A DNA stretch of 5,170 bases from Nitrospirota bacterium (GCA_013334545.1 JAAXXJ010000233.1:1-5170); one strand, 5' to 3'; numbered from the stretch's first letter, positions 1 to 5,098 are shown. Made by a program: numbers and translations. The notes: generated from the letters alone by a model not told the origin.

Positions 1-1
1 C

Positions 2-790
2 TCCATGGCGGACCCGACGGCCGAGGCCATCGAGAAGGCCATCAAGCCGAACACGAACATCATCTTCACCGAGTCGCCGACCAATCCCTATCTCCGCTGC
101 CTGGACCTGCCGGCGGTGGTGAAGGTAGCGAAGAAGCACACCGTCAAGACCATCATTGACGCCACGCTCGCCACGCCCTACAACATCCGGCCCCTGGACC
201 TGGGCGTGGACGTGGTGATCCACTCGGCCACCAAGTACCTGGGCGGCCACAACGACCTGCTCGCCGGCGTGACCCTGGGCTCCGACAAGCTCATGAACGA
301 TGTCTACCGCATGCAGCGCATGATCGGAGCCACGCCCGGCCCGCTCACCTGCTTCCTGCTGGAGCGCGGCCTCAAGACCTTCGGCCTCCGGATGAAGCAC
401 CACAACGAAGCCGGGTTTGCCGTCGCGAAGATGCTCGAGGCGCACCCCAAGATCGAAAAGGTATGGTACCCCGGCCTGGACTCCCATCCCGACCGGAAGA
501 TCGCGAAGGAGCAGATGAAGGGGTTCGGCAGCGTGGTCACCTTCCTGCTCAAGGGAGACGACGCGAAGACCAGGAAGTTCATCGACGCCCTGGAGCTCTT
601 TTTGATCACGCCCAGCCTCGGCGGGAGCGAGAGCCTGGTGACCCAGATGTGGATGATGTCGTTCTTCGACTATCCCGAGGAGTACCGGAAGAAGATCGGC
701 ATGTCGGACAACCTCGTCCGGCTGGCACTGGGCCTCGAGGACGTGGACGACCTGCTCGCCGACCTGAAGCAAGCGCTGGAGAAGGTCTAG
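2..790 (+). CDS. Cystathionine gamma-synthase-like PLP enzyme (Cys/Met metabolism family), 5' end missing
   Basis: C-terminal part of a trans-sulfuration enzyme of the Cys/Met-metabolism PLP family. These are fold-type I cytoplasmic enzymes that make or break cystathionine or related sulfur amino acids. Family proteins are about 380-400 residues. About 262 codons are present, so roughly 120-130 N-terminal residues lie outside the window, and the ATG at 5 is almost certainly internal because the frame is open to the edge. Counting from that ATG, ESPTNP is at 23-28, the pyridine-binding Asp is D52 (IDAT), and the Schiff-base lysine is K77 in HSATKYLGGHND (codon 233-235). SLGGSESL is near 203-210, and the substrate-carboxylate Arg is in NLVRLALGLED near 238. 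The GGHND and DAT/DGT style resembles plant-type cystathionine gamma-synthase more than E. coli MetB. Gamma-lyase or O-acylhomoserine sulfhydrylase activity cannot be excluded. The family is certain; the exact substrate is not. A strong terminator follows, so this is the last gene of its transcript. Confidence 0.93.
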   Translation, partial: SMADPTAEAIEKAIKPNTNIIFTESPTNPYLRCLDLPAVVKVAKKHTVKTIIDATLATPYNIRPLDLGVDVVIHSATKYLGGHNDLLAGVTLGSDKLMNDVYRMQRMIGATPGPLTCFLLERGLKTFGLRMKHHNEAGFAVAKMLEAHPKIEKVWYPGLDSHPDRKIAKEQMKGFGSVVTFLLKGDDAKTRKFIDALELFLITPSLGGSESLVTQMWMMSFFDYPEEYRKKIGMSDNLVRLALGLEDVDDLLADLKQALEKV

Positions 791-806
791 ATCAAAAGCG
801 TTTTGC

Positions 807-846
807 CACGGATAGACACGGATTCACACGGATAGAAACGGAAAAG
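807..846 (+). repeat. Degenerate 10-bp tandem repeat (CACGGATAGA type)
   Basis: Four consecutive 10-bp units: CACGGATAGA, CACGGATTCA, CACGGATAGA and a decayed AACGGAAAAG. They are preceded by TTTTGC and start 16 bp after the stop codon of the PLP enzyme. The last unit runs into the terminator stem. Similar ACACGGAT strings are common between genes in Desulfobacterota and Nitrospirota genomes (general knowledge, not checked here). Related copies lie at 1468-1499, 1992-2021 and 2691-2710. The function is unknown. Confidence 0.7.
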
Positions 847-880
847 GCAGGCTGGTCATTATGACCACCTGCCTTTTCTT
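842..880 (+). terminator. Strong, probably bidirectional, rho-independent terminator
   Basis: The left arm (842-859) is AAAAGGCAGG, an unpaired C at 852, then TGGTCAT. The right arm (861-877) is ATGACCA followed by CCTGCCTTTT. This gives 17 paired positions with one bulged C and a single unpaired T at the tip, so the real loop must open a few pairs. A TTTTCTT tract closes it on the plus strand, and the mirrored A tract would give a T tract for minus-strand transcripts. It lies 52 bp after the PLP-enzyme stop and between convergent genes, as expected for a shared terminator. Confidence 0.9.
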
Positions 881-1160
881 ATGCACTTTTCACTTACCTT
901 GCGTCTGCTGTTGACGTACCAAAACCCGGGGCAGTCCGTTGCGACGACAGGTGCGTATGCATGCCCCGGCGCGGGCCGGACAAGAACGGACTCGTTGGCA
1001 GCGCGGCCGCAGGGGAAGCGCTGCCGGGAGTTGCTCGATCAAAACAGGAGCAACCACCGACATTCTGCATGCTTAGCACGTCGGAGCAGCGCGGCTGCCC
1101 AAAAAAACTCCCCGTGCTCTGACGTGGATGTGATGGATTGCTGTTTTGTTGAAGAGACCG
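881..1160. other. Intergenic region between convergent genes, rich in inverted repeats, no convincing gene
   Basis: No reading frame here has family-like sequence or a good ribosome-binding site; the open frames are GC-driven. Five non-overlapping inverted repeats follow one another. They are AGTCCGTT/AACGGACT (933-940 with 985-992), GGCAGCGC/GCGCTGCC (997-1004 with 1018-1025), GTTGCTC/GAGCAAC (1030-1036 with 1048-1054), CCGAC/GTCGG (1057-1061 with 1080-1084) and GCAGC/GCTGC (1086-1090 with 1094-1098). A run of seven A follows at 1101-1107. A sixth, looser pair, GATTGC/GCAATC (1136-1141 with 1166-1171), reaches into the end of the zinc-ribbon gene. I see no promoter of good quality. The region could encode a structured RNA or be a fold-rich 3' region. 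Confidence 0.5.
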
Positions 1161-1454
1161 TTACTGCAATCGAGCCCCGCACTTTCCGCAGCGCTGCCGG
1201 TGGATGTCGCTGCCCAGGTGCTTGTCGCACGAGGGGCACCGCCAGTTGTAGGCCGTATACACCAGGAACGACGCAATGGTGGTGACCTGCATCCCGAACA
1301 GCGTCCGGATGGAGAACGCGCCCAGGAGATCGGGACGTTTGTAGAGTATCGCGGCCAGCAGAACGAGAAAGATTGCAGCCGTCACCGCGATGATCTGCCT
1401 GGTCTGACGCGACCGATACTCTCGCATGATCTCCTTGTCATCACGTTTTGCCAT
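1161..1454 (-). CDS. Small two-helix membrane protein with C-terminal zinc ribbon
   Basis: A 97-residue protein of unknown function. A basic N-terminus (MAKRDDKEIMREYRSRQTRQ) is followed by two predicted membrane helices at about 21-38 and 52-68. A C-terminal zinc ribbon has C73-x2-C76 and C89-x2-C92 (CPSC and CGKC). The positive charge before helix 1 suggests the N-terminus is cytoplasmic, and a two-helix hairpin would put the ribbon in the cytoplasm as well. Compact membrane proteins with a zinc ribbon are widespread in bacteria without an assigned role. The ATG at 1454 has only a distant purine stretch (AGGGAG, 13 bases away). An internal ATG at codon 10 has AAGGAG just three bases ahead, too close to be ideal. 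I kept the first ATG because the frame upstream runs into the intergenic repeat. The gene lies 50 bp downstream of the YhcH-family gene and may share its transcript. Confidence 0.8.
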   Translation of the reverse strand: MAKRDDKEIMREYRSRQTRQIIAVTAAIFLVLLAAILYKRPDLLGAFSIRTLFGMQVTTIASFLVYTAYNWRCPSCDKHLGSDIHRQRCGKCGARLQ

Positions 1455-1467
1455 AGCTGCTTTTTCT

Positions 1468-1499
1468 CTCCCTGTCGCCGCGTCCCTGTGTCCCCGTGT
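1468..1499 (-). repeat. Degenerate 8-bp tandem repeat (ACACGGGG type)
   Basis: Read on the minus strand, four consecutive 8-bp units: ACACGGGG, ACACAGGG, ACGCGGCG and ACAGGGAG. They nearly fill the 50-bp gap between the YhcH-family stop and the zinc-ribbon start, and supply the only purine-rich, SD-like sequence ahead of the latter. The core ACAGGG-ACGCG recurs as ACAGGGGACGCG on the minus strand at 2101-2112. Confidence 0.6.
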
Positions 1500-1504
1500 C
1501 TGAT

Positions 1505-1963
1505 CTATACCGCCACTTTGATCACGATCTTCATGACCGCAGACGGCGCCCTTGCCGCTCCTTTGGGCGAGTGGGCGTCCTCGGGCCAAAGCACCATGAG
1601 CTGTCCCGCTTCCAACCGCACCGGCGTCCACGTCCCCGCCGCAATCGTGCCGAAGCATACGTCCTTGTCGGCGTCATAGGCCTCGGTCACGCTCATCCGT
1701 TCGGCAGGCGCCCAGCCGATGACCTCCTCACCCGTTACGATGAACTGCACGTCGATGTACTTCCTATGACATTCGTACTTCGGGGCTTCCGTCCTCACCG
1801 TCTCATACCGCTGCACCAGGGCGAACACCCGGTCTCCATCGATGTCCACCCTGCCGTCGGGCAGTTGCAGAAGATCGCGAGCCCGCAAAAAGCAGAATGC
1901 CTTCCGCAGGGAAGGCGTCATGGGGACCTGTTGGTCTATATGGTCAAGGTCAGTTACGATCAT
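1505..1963 (-). CDS. YhcH/YjgK/YiaL family protein (DUF386, TabA/EbgC-like)
   Basis: A 152-residue full-length member of the YhcH/YjgK/YiaL family, a cupin-like beta-barrel family that includes E. coli TabA (biofilm-related), EbgC (beta-galactosidase subunit) and YiaL. Several members sit in sugar or sialic-acid gene clusters, and the biochemical role is poorly defined. Visible family signature: an N-terminal MIVTDL with FLRARDL and LPDGRVDIDGDRVFALVQRYET (about 25-54), then the core motif KYECHRKYIDVQFIVTGEE (62-80) with E64, H66 and D71, and a C-terminal WPEDAHSPK (126-134) with H131. The histidines and acidic residues are the likely metal or ligand pocket. The first ATG matches the family N-terminus, although no strong SD precedes it. 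No sugar-catabolic genes are nearby, so the context gives no substrate. Confidence 0.93.
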   Translation of the reverse strand: MIVTDLDHIDQQVPMTPSLRKAFCFLRARDLLQLPDGRVDIDGDRVFALVQRYETVRTEAPKYECHRKYIDVQFIVTGEEVIGWAPAERMSVTEAYDADKDVCFGTIAAGTWTPVRLEAGQLMVLWPEDAHSPKGAARAPSAVMKIVIKVAV

Positions 1964-2136
1964 GAAAGTTCACGTAATAGGATGAATTGGCAGCGGATTG
2001 ATAAAGATGAACACGGATAATACCATCAGTATAGTTATTAGAAAGTGGGAAATTGTACAGGGATACTGCCTCAGACGGTCGGATACAGGGTGGTTTTCTT
2101 CGCGTCCCCTGTCCTCTTGCAGGTCTACCGACCCTT
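1964..2136. other. Intergenic region upstream of the YhcH-family gene
   Basis: 173 bp between the TPR stop and the YhcH-family start, AT-richer around 1965-2060 than its flanks. It should carry the promoter if the YhcH-family gene is not transcribed from upstream. On the minus strand there are -10-like hexamers TATACT (2030-2035) and TATTAT (2019-2024), but neither has a good -35 at the right distance, so I do not assign a promoter. Repeat-like sequence lies at 1992-2021 and 2101-2112. Confidence 0.4.
1992..2021 (+). repeat. Decayed 10-bp repeat, ACACGGAT family
   Basis: Three consecutive 10-bp units, AGCGGATTGA, TAAAGATGAA and CACGGATAAT. They share the CACGGAT core and period of the better copy at 807-846. 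It is weaker than that copy and identified mainly by similarity to it. Confidence 0.45.
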
Positions 2137-2682
2137 CTATCCCGCCTGCTGCCTTTTCGTCTTGTGCAGGATCAGGCCGATGTACTTGTTGATCGGGTTC
2201 GAGCGGTCGAGGAACGGCACGGGCGGCTGCTTCCTCGCGCCCAGCCCCTGCAGCTCCTTCCTCAGATCGCTGTTCCCGTTGTCGTACTTGAGCCCTTTCT
2301 TGAGCGCGTCAATGGCGTCCTTCTTCTTGCCTGCGGCAACGTATGCCCTGCCGAGGTTGAGATAGAACACCGGGTAGAGCACCTCCTCGCTGAAAAGATT
2401 CTGCTTCTTCAGAAGCAGGATCGCCCGCTTGCAGGTCTCCACACCGCTCCGGTACTTCTTGTCCACAATGGCCTGGAGACAGCCGAAATAGGAGAGGATA
2501 AGCGGGTCGTCGGGATAATGGATGGTGGCCTGCAGCAGCAGGCCGTAGGCCTCTTTCGGCTTCCCGTTCCGGAGATGGGACCTCACCGCCCGCAGATAGA
2601 GGCTGGGCTTGATCACCTCGCGTCTTTCGGGCCGATCAGGTTCACCCGCGCCGTGTCTCTTTGTATCGTTCTTGTTTTCCAT
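2137..2682 (-). CDS. TPR-repeat protein with conserved PFLDRSNPINKYIG tail
   Basis: A 181-residue, probably cytoplasmic protein (no signal peptide, no membrane segment). After a polar, charged N-terminus (1-22) come helical repeats consistent with about three TPR units, near 28-61, 62-95 and 104-137. The last is the clearest (YLNLGRAYVAAGKKKDAIDA, then LKKGLKYD). The tail PPVPFLDRSNPINKYIG (153-169) is a motif I associate with a small TPR family in Desulfobacterota-like bacteria, where it follows the repeats. This association is from memory. TPR units normally mediate protein-protein contacts; the partner is unknown. The ATG at 2682 was chosen over an in-frame GTG at 2697, because the GTG lies inside the repeat and just downstream of the -10 box. 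There is no SD ahead of the ATG, consistent with a leaderless message from the promoter at 2688-2716. Confidence 0.82.
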   Translation of the reverse strand: MENKNDTKRHGAGEPDRPERREVIKPSLYLRAVRSHLRNGKPKEAYGLLLQATIHYPDDPLILSYFGCLQAIVDKKYRSGVETCKRAILLLKKQNLFSEEVLYPVFYLNLGRAYVAAGKKKDAIDALKKGLKYDNGNSDLRKELQGLGARKQPPVPFLDRSNPINKYIGLILHKTKRQQAG

Positions 2683-2687
2683 GTCAG

Positions 2688-2716
2688 ATTTTACCACAAA
2701 GACGCGGGAGAAACAA
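2688..2716 (-). promoter_or_regulatory. Candidate sigma-70 promoter for the TPR gene (leaderless)
   Basis: On the minus strand TTGTTT (2711-2716), a 17-bp spacer, then TAAAAT (2688-2693). The -10 matches the consensus in 5 of 6 positions, the -35 in 3 of 6. Only five bases separate the -10 from the ATG at 2682, so transcription would start at or next to the start codon. The spacer is made of repeat-like sequence. Confidence 0.45.
2691..2710 (+). repeat. Short copy of the intergenic ACACGG-type repeat
   Basis: The plus strand reads TTACCACAAAGACGCGGGAG. It shares the TTTTrCCAC head seen at 801-809 and the ACGCGG core seen at 1476-1483. It overlaps the candidate TPR promoter. Identification rests on resemblance to the other copies in this window. 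Confidence 0.4.
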
Positions 2717-2824
2717 TTTCCTGGCCGGACCTGCAGCCCGTACCATTTCTTCGCGGCGGAACCGTTGAATCTCCTTGCACCGACCTGCGGGGCATGCGCT
2801 CACTCCTGGATCAACCACAGGCGA

Positions 2825-3577
2825 TCACACCCTGCCAACCGGCGCCAGGTACAGCGTGAACTCATCGTCCCCGTCCACGCCCAGGAGCTCGTCCATCAGC
2901 TCCTGGTGGTATGCGGCAACCGCACACGTTCCACATCCGATCGCCGCGCTGGCCAGGTAGAGGTTCTGGCAAACATGGCCCGCATCGAGGGCGATGACCT
3001 TGTGGGCCGCGATGTCGTAACGCCATTCCATGCGATAGGGGATCGTGGTCCAGACAAAGGTCACGGGGGCCTTCGCAAGAAAGACCTGGCCAAGGGCCGC
3101 CGCGGCAAGCCGCTCGGCCAGGTTCCCTTCCCGCGAGATAGTCAGAAGCTGGTGCTCCACCGGCAGGTAACGATAGAGCCCCGGTTCAAGCCCCGTGACG
3201 TTCAGAACGCAAAGATAGGTCTCCAGTGCGTGGCGGCAGCCGGCAGAAGGGACGTTCCGGAAGGCCGTGGACAGGCTTGCGATCTGCCGTATCCCCTGAG
3301 TGGCCCAGAGCAGGAACGAGAGCTCTTCCAGTTTGAGCGGTTCCCGCATGAAGCTGCGGTGGCTCCGGCGTCCTTCAATTGCGGATATAAGGTCGAGACC
3401 GGAGAATCCTCGCCAGGAATCCTTCGCGACAAGATCGATACGACGGGCATCGGCAGCAACCGGTTTTTCAAGAGGTGGAGGAGCCATGCCGACATTCTGA
3501 TCGGTCATCGTAAAATCGATGGTCCGGCGAACGGTATCCTTGAGAAAATTCCGGTACTGCTGTCTGTTCGTTCCCAT
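2825..3577 (-). CDS. SagB/ThcOx-type nitroreductase-family oxidoreductase
   Basis: A 250-residue cytoplasmic flavoprotein of the nitroreductase superfamily, SagB/ThcOx subgroup. Known SagB-type enzymes use FMN to dehydrogenate azoline rings in ribosomal peptides, while stand-alone members such as this have no known substrate. An N-terminal segment specific to stand-alone members (YRNFLKDTVRRTIDF, then TDQNVG and APPPLEKP, about 8-39) precedes the fold. FMN-binding motifs follow: GRRSHRSF (69-76), the NVPSAGCRHALETYL strand-loop (108-122) with GLEPGLYRY (129-137), and DAGHVCQNLYLASAAIGCGTC (198-218). The frame ends in LAPVGRV, the usual fold terminus, so the gene looks complete. A GAAGG SD lies five bases before the ATG. 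It starts 23 bp after the cytochrome c stop, so the two are probably cotranscribed. No YcaO or peptide-precursor gene is visible, which argues against a peptide-modifying cluster. Confidence 0.92.
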   Translation of the reverse strand: MGTNRQQYRNFLKDTVRRTIDFTMTDQNVGMAPPPLEKPVAADARRIDLVAKDSWRGFSGLDLISAIEGRRSHRSFMREPLKLEELSFLLWATQGIRQIASLSTAFRNVPSAGCRHALETYLCVLNVTGLEPGLYRYLPVEHQLLTISREGNLAERLAAAALGQVFLAKAPVTFVWTTIPYRMEWRYDIAAHKVIALDAGHVCQNLYLASAAIGCGTCAVAAYHQELMDELLGVDGDDEFTLYLAPVGRV

Positions 3578-3600
3578 GGGCGCCTTCGGACATCACGCGG

Positions 3601-4029
3601 CTATTTCTTGTAGGCGATGCTCCTGATGAACGCGATGACCTTCCAGATATCATCCTTGCTCAACTCGCCCTTCCACGACGGCATGCCGCCCTTTCTTCCG
3701 CCGGAAATGGTCTCGAACACCTCGGCGTCGGACCCGCCGTAGATCCACGTATCGTCGGTAAGGTTGGGCCCGGCCCCGCCCGTGCCGTCCATGTGGCACT
3801 CCGAACACTTTGTGTCGAAGATCTTGTCGCCCTCCTTGATAGCCTCAGGCCTGCCTTCAAAGGGATTCTTCACTTCTTTGCCCGCGGGAACAGTGCCGGC
3901 TGCCGTCGTTCCTGCGTGCAGCCCGGCTGCGGTCATCAGCGCGATGAGCATCAGCACCGCAAGGGCAACAAACCCTGCCCGCCGTGCGTTCCGCATTGTA
4001 CCAAAGTCCAATATCCTTCTTGCCTCCAT
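3601..4029 (-). CDS. Small secreted monohaem cytochrome c (class I, CcoP-like domain)
   Basis: A 142-residue periplasmic c-type cytochrome. A signal peptide or N-terminal anchor occupies residues 1-39 (basic MRNARR at 12-17, hydrophobic 19-36, likely signal-peptidase cut after GLHA at 39). A short Gly/Ala/Thr-rich linker leads to one haem domain with C75-x2-C78-H79 (CSECH). The distal ligand is probably M116 in GGMPSWKGEL. PNLTDDTWIYGG (88-99) and DDIWKVIAFIRS (126-137) are typical of the cytochrome c domains of cbb3-oxidase CcoP subunits and related soluble electron carriers. The ATG at 4029 is chosen because AGGAGG lies seven bases before it and a near-consensus promoter lies further up. 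The open frame continuing to 4392 is ignored as untranslated. It is first in a probable two-gene operon with the nitroreductase and likely transfers electrons in the periplasm; the partner is unknown. Confidence 0.93.
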   Translation of the reverse strand: MEARRILDFGTMRNARRAGFVALAVLMLIALMTAAGLHAGTTAAGTVPAGKEVKNPFEGRPEAIKEGDKIFDTKCSECHMDGTGGAGPNLTDDTWIYGGSDAEVFETISGGRKGGMPSWKGELSKDDIWKVIAFIRSIAYKK

Positions 4030-4036
4030 ACGTATA

Positions 4037-4042
4037 CCTCCT
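4037..4042 (-). promoter_or_regulatory. Shine-Dalgarno site deciding the cytochrome c start
   Basis: A perfect AGGAGG on the minus strand ends seven bases before the ATG at 4029. It selects this start over the longer in-frame options upstream (the frame stays open to 4392) and over the internal ATG at codon 12, which lacks an SD. Confidence 0.88.
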
Positions 4043-4095
4043 CTGGGGATCAGGTTTCGTACGCCAATAGAACGTGCCCCTGCAGCGGCGAGAAT

Positions 4096-4124
4096 ATCAT
4101 AATGCCCGGCCGAGCCTTTGTCAA
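4096..4124 (-). promoter_or_regulatory. Near-consensus sigma-70 promoter for the cytochrome c/nitroreductase operon
   Basis: On the minus strand TTGACA (4119-4124, 6 of 6), a 17-bp spacer, then TATGAT (4096-4101, 5 of 6). The start site would be near 4089, giving a leader of about 60 bases before the cytochrome ATG. The 8-mer CGGCCGGG occurs once in the spacer (4105-4112) and again 14 bp upstream of the -35 (4139-4146), a possible pair of regulator sites. Confidence 0.85.
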
Positions 4125-4600
4125 GAGAACGGACATCACCCGGCCGGACTTCTGCAGGCTCTGCAGGACCGCCTATGCAGTATATCCTGAGTATGTTGTC
4201 GACCTCCATCAATTCAGGGTACCGTCGCACGGCGACGCAAAGAACGAACGATATTTGCGTTTCGGGCCGGCTCCGCTCGGACGTGAGCGTTCTCTGCACC
4301 GCGGCTTGCCCTGCCGGGAGCGGGTCACTGCGGGAGACCGGCATGGTCAGGTCGACTTGGAGATTGTCAGGACATCGAGCCCTCGAAAACATGATCCTCT
4401 CATGATGTACATCTCTATCCGAAACACTTTTCGGGTAAGTTCGACCATTAATAGTAGTATTGCGGCGCCATCAGGGAAAAGGATTTGCTACAATTGTAGC
4501 AGGTGGATCTATGAGGGATCTTTATGCATTTACCCTTTCGGTTCCGTCCCTCTTTCGTGAATTTTGCTATGAGTCGACGGCTGAAACAAAGGAGGAGGCC
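4125..4600. other. Divergent intergenic region, no convincing gene
   Basis: About 475 bp between the cytochrome promoter and the next plus-strand gene. Frames are open on both strands across 4130-4390, but none has a good SD or recognisable sequence, and the cytochrome promoter and SD contradict the minus-strand one. Small features seen: a CCGAAA-CACT-TTTCGG hairpin (4419-4434) without a T tract, a perfect palindrome (4486-4501), and AT-richer sequence from about 4400 on. It could be regulatory DNA or a decayed gene; I recognise nothing in it. Confidence 0.5.
4486..4501. promoter_or_regulatory. Perfect 16-bp palindrome, possible repressor operator
   Basis: TGCTACAATTGTAGCA is a perfect dyad 100 bp ahead of the ATG at 4601. 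Its centre, CTACAATTGTAG, fits the CTACAnnTGTAG / TACAnnTGTA pattern bound by BlaI/MecI/CopY-type winged-helix repressors. It also contains a -10-like TACAAT (4489-4494) and overlaps a GG-N10-GC arrangement (GG at 4475-4476, TTGCT at 4485-4489) resembling a weak sigma-54 site. No such regulator gene is in the window. Confidence 0.5.
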
Positions 4601-4933
4601 ATGAAGATCATCATGCAGTTAGTATTGGCGATCGCTCTGTTACTGGCGGGTTTTGCCGCCGGCTTCCCGATCGGAAAGAACAGCGGTTTTGCAACGGGGA
4701 GCGAATGGGCTTTCGTGCAGGCGGATATCCTGGCGCGCGAGTCCGGTGTGAGCATGCCTGTTTCCTATGAGGAAGGACAGTTCCGTATCATCGTAAAACA
4801 GCCGCGAAACCTTCATAAGCGGGCGTGGCAGCTTGCCGACAGGCAGGAAGACAGTATGCAGAGCGCGAACATATCAGAGAGGTCCTTGAGCGAGCGCATC
4901 AGGCTTGCACGAAATACCTATCCGACGCAATAG
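4601..4933 (+). CDS. Small membrane-anchored protein of unknown function
   Basis: A 110-residue protein I do not recognise. Residues 3-23 (IIMQLVLAIALLLAGFAAGF) form a hydrophobic segment that could be an uncleaved anchor or a signal peptide; the short Met-Lys start fits export. A polar domain follows, with FVQADILARESGVSMPVSYE (38-57), a strand-like FRIIVKQP (61-68) and a charged, probably helical C-terminus rich in Arg, Ser and Gln (72-104). If the segment is an anchor, the rest probably lies outside the cytoplasm. There are no cysteines, so no haem or metal motif. The ATG at 4601 was chosen for its strong SD, AAAGGAGGAGG at 4588-4598. The frame upstream is open to 4460, but its ATGs lack a comparable SD. 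It is transcribed divergently from the cytochrome operon and is less GC-rich than its neighbours. The palindrome at 4486-4501 may control it. Confidence 0.75.
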   Translation: MKIIMQLVLAIALLLAGFAAGFPIGKNSGFATGSEWAFVQADILARESGVSMPVSYEEGQFRIIVKQPRNLHKRAWQLADRQEDSMQSANISERSLSERIRLARNTYPTQ

Positions 4934-5098
4934 CGGCAGGACGAGTTTGACTAGTGAGTTGCTGACGCAAACTGACGTCGTTCCCCAGAGAGGCCTCTCT
5001 GCGTAGGGGGAGGCACAAGCATAGGCGGTCCAATCCTCTCCCTGCTTGTTTCCGCTCACTCGTCTTAGTACTTCGGTTCATAAATTCGGTAACGTATT
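4934..5098. other. Short intergenic region between convergent genes, with palindrome
   Basis: 165 bp between the stop of the small membrane protein and the stop of the minus-strand partial frame. It holds AGTTTG/CAAACT (4944-4949 with 4968-4973) and a perfect 16-bp palindrome (4986-5001). No T tract follows either, so I cannot call a rho-independent terminator. Open frames across it on the minus strand show no family-like sequence. Confidence 0.45.
4986..5001. repeat. Perfect 16-bp palindrome CAGAGAGGCCTCTCTG
   Basis: As RNA it would form CAGAGA-GGCC-TCTCTG, a six-pair stem with a four-base loop. CCC (4983-4985) and GGG (5006-5008) could add an outer stem around a bulge. It lies 53 bp past the 4933 stop. 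There is no T tract on either strand, so it may be a weak or factor-dependent terminator, a protein site, or part of a mobile-element end. Confidence 0.55.

Noticed and set aside
933..1107. Integron attC site, tmRNA, 4.5S or 6S RNA, or a SAM/cobalamin riboswitch
   Set aside because: None of their hallmark core sequences is visible, and the location between convergent genes does not suit a riboswitch.
881..1285. Plus-strand open frame of 134 codons after the terminator
   Set aside because: No SD, no family similarity, and its second half overlaps the zinc-ribbon gene on the other strand.
2695..2790. 34-codon minus-strand ORF (ATG at about 2790, stop just before the TPR gene) with an SD-like GGAG
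   Set aside because: Its composition is rich in Arg, Gly and Pro with no conserved look, and its end is read from the intergenic repeat. Probably chance.
2053..2859. Long plus-strand open frame opposite the TPR gene
   Set aside because: It is antisense to a recognisable TPR protein with the family tail and its residues look like a frame shadow.
2825..3577. Azole-peptide (TOMM/streptolysin-like) biosynthetic cluster based on the SagB-like gene
   Set aside because: No YcaO cyclodehydratase, E1-like protein, precursor peptide or transporter is present, and stand-alone SagB-like genes are common.
2609..3613. 334-codon plus-strand open frame opposite the nitroreductase
   Set aside because: The opposite strand has a full set of nitroreductase motifs, an SD and a natural terminus; the plus-strand product matches no family I know.
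4030..4392. Minus-strand N-terminal extension in frame with the cytochrome c gene, open for about 120 codons
   Set aside because: The signal peptide would become internal. A perfect AGGAGG and a near-consensus promoter both lie inside the extension and point to the ATG at 4029.
4419..4434. CCGAAA-CACT-TTTCGG hairpin as a terminator
   Set aside because: Neither strand has a T tract after the stem and no gene ends near it.
3793..4560. Long plus-strand open frame across the cytochrome gene and the divergent region
   Set aside because: Its first part is antisense to the well-supported cytochrome gene, and the rest has no SD or recognisable sequence. GC-rich DNA gives such frames easily.
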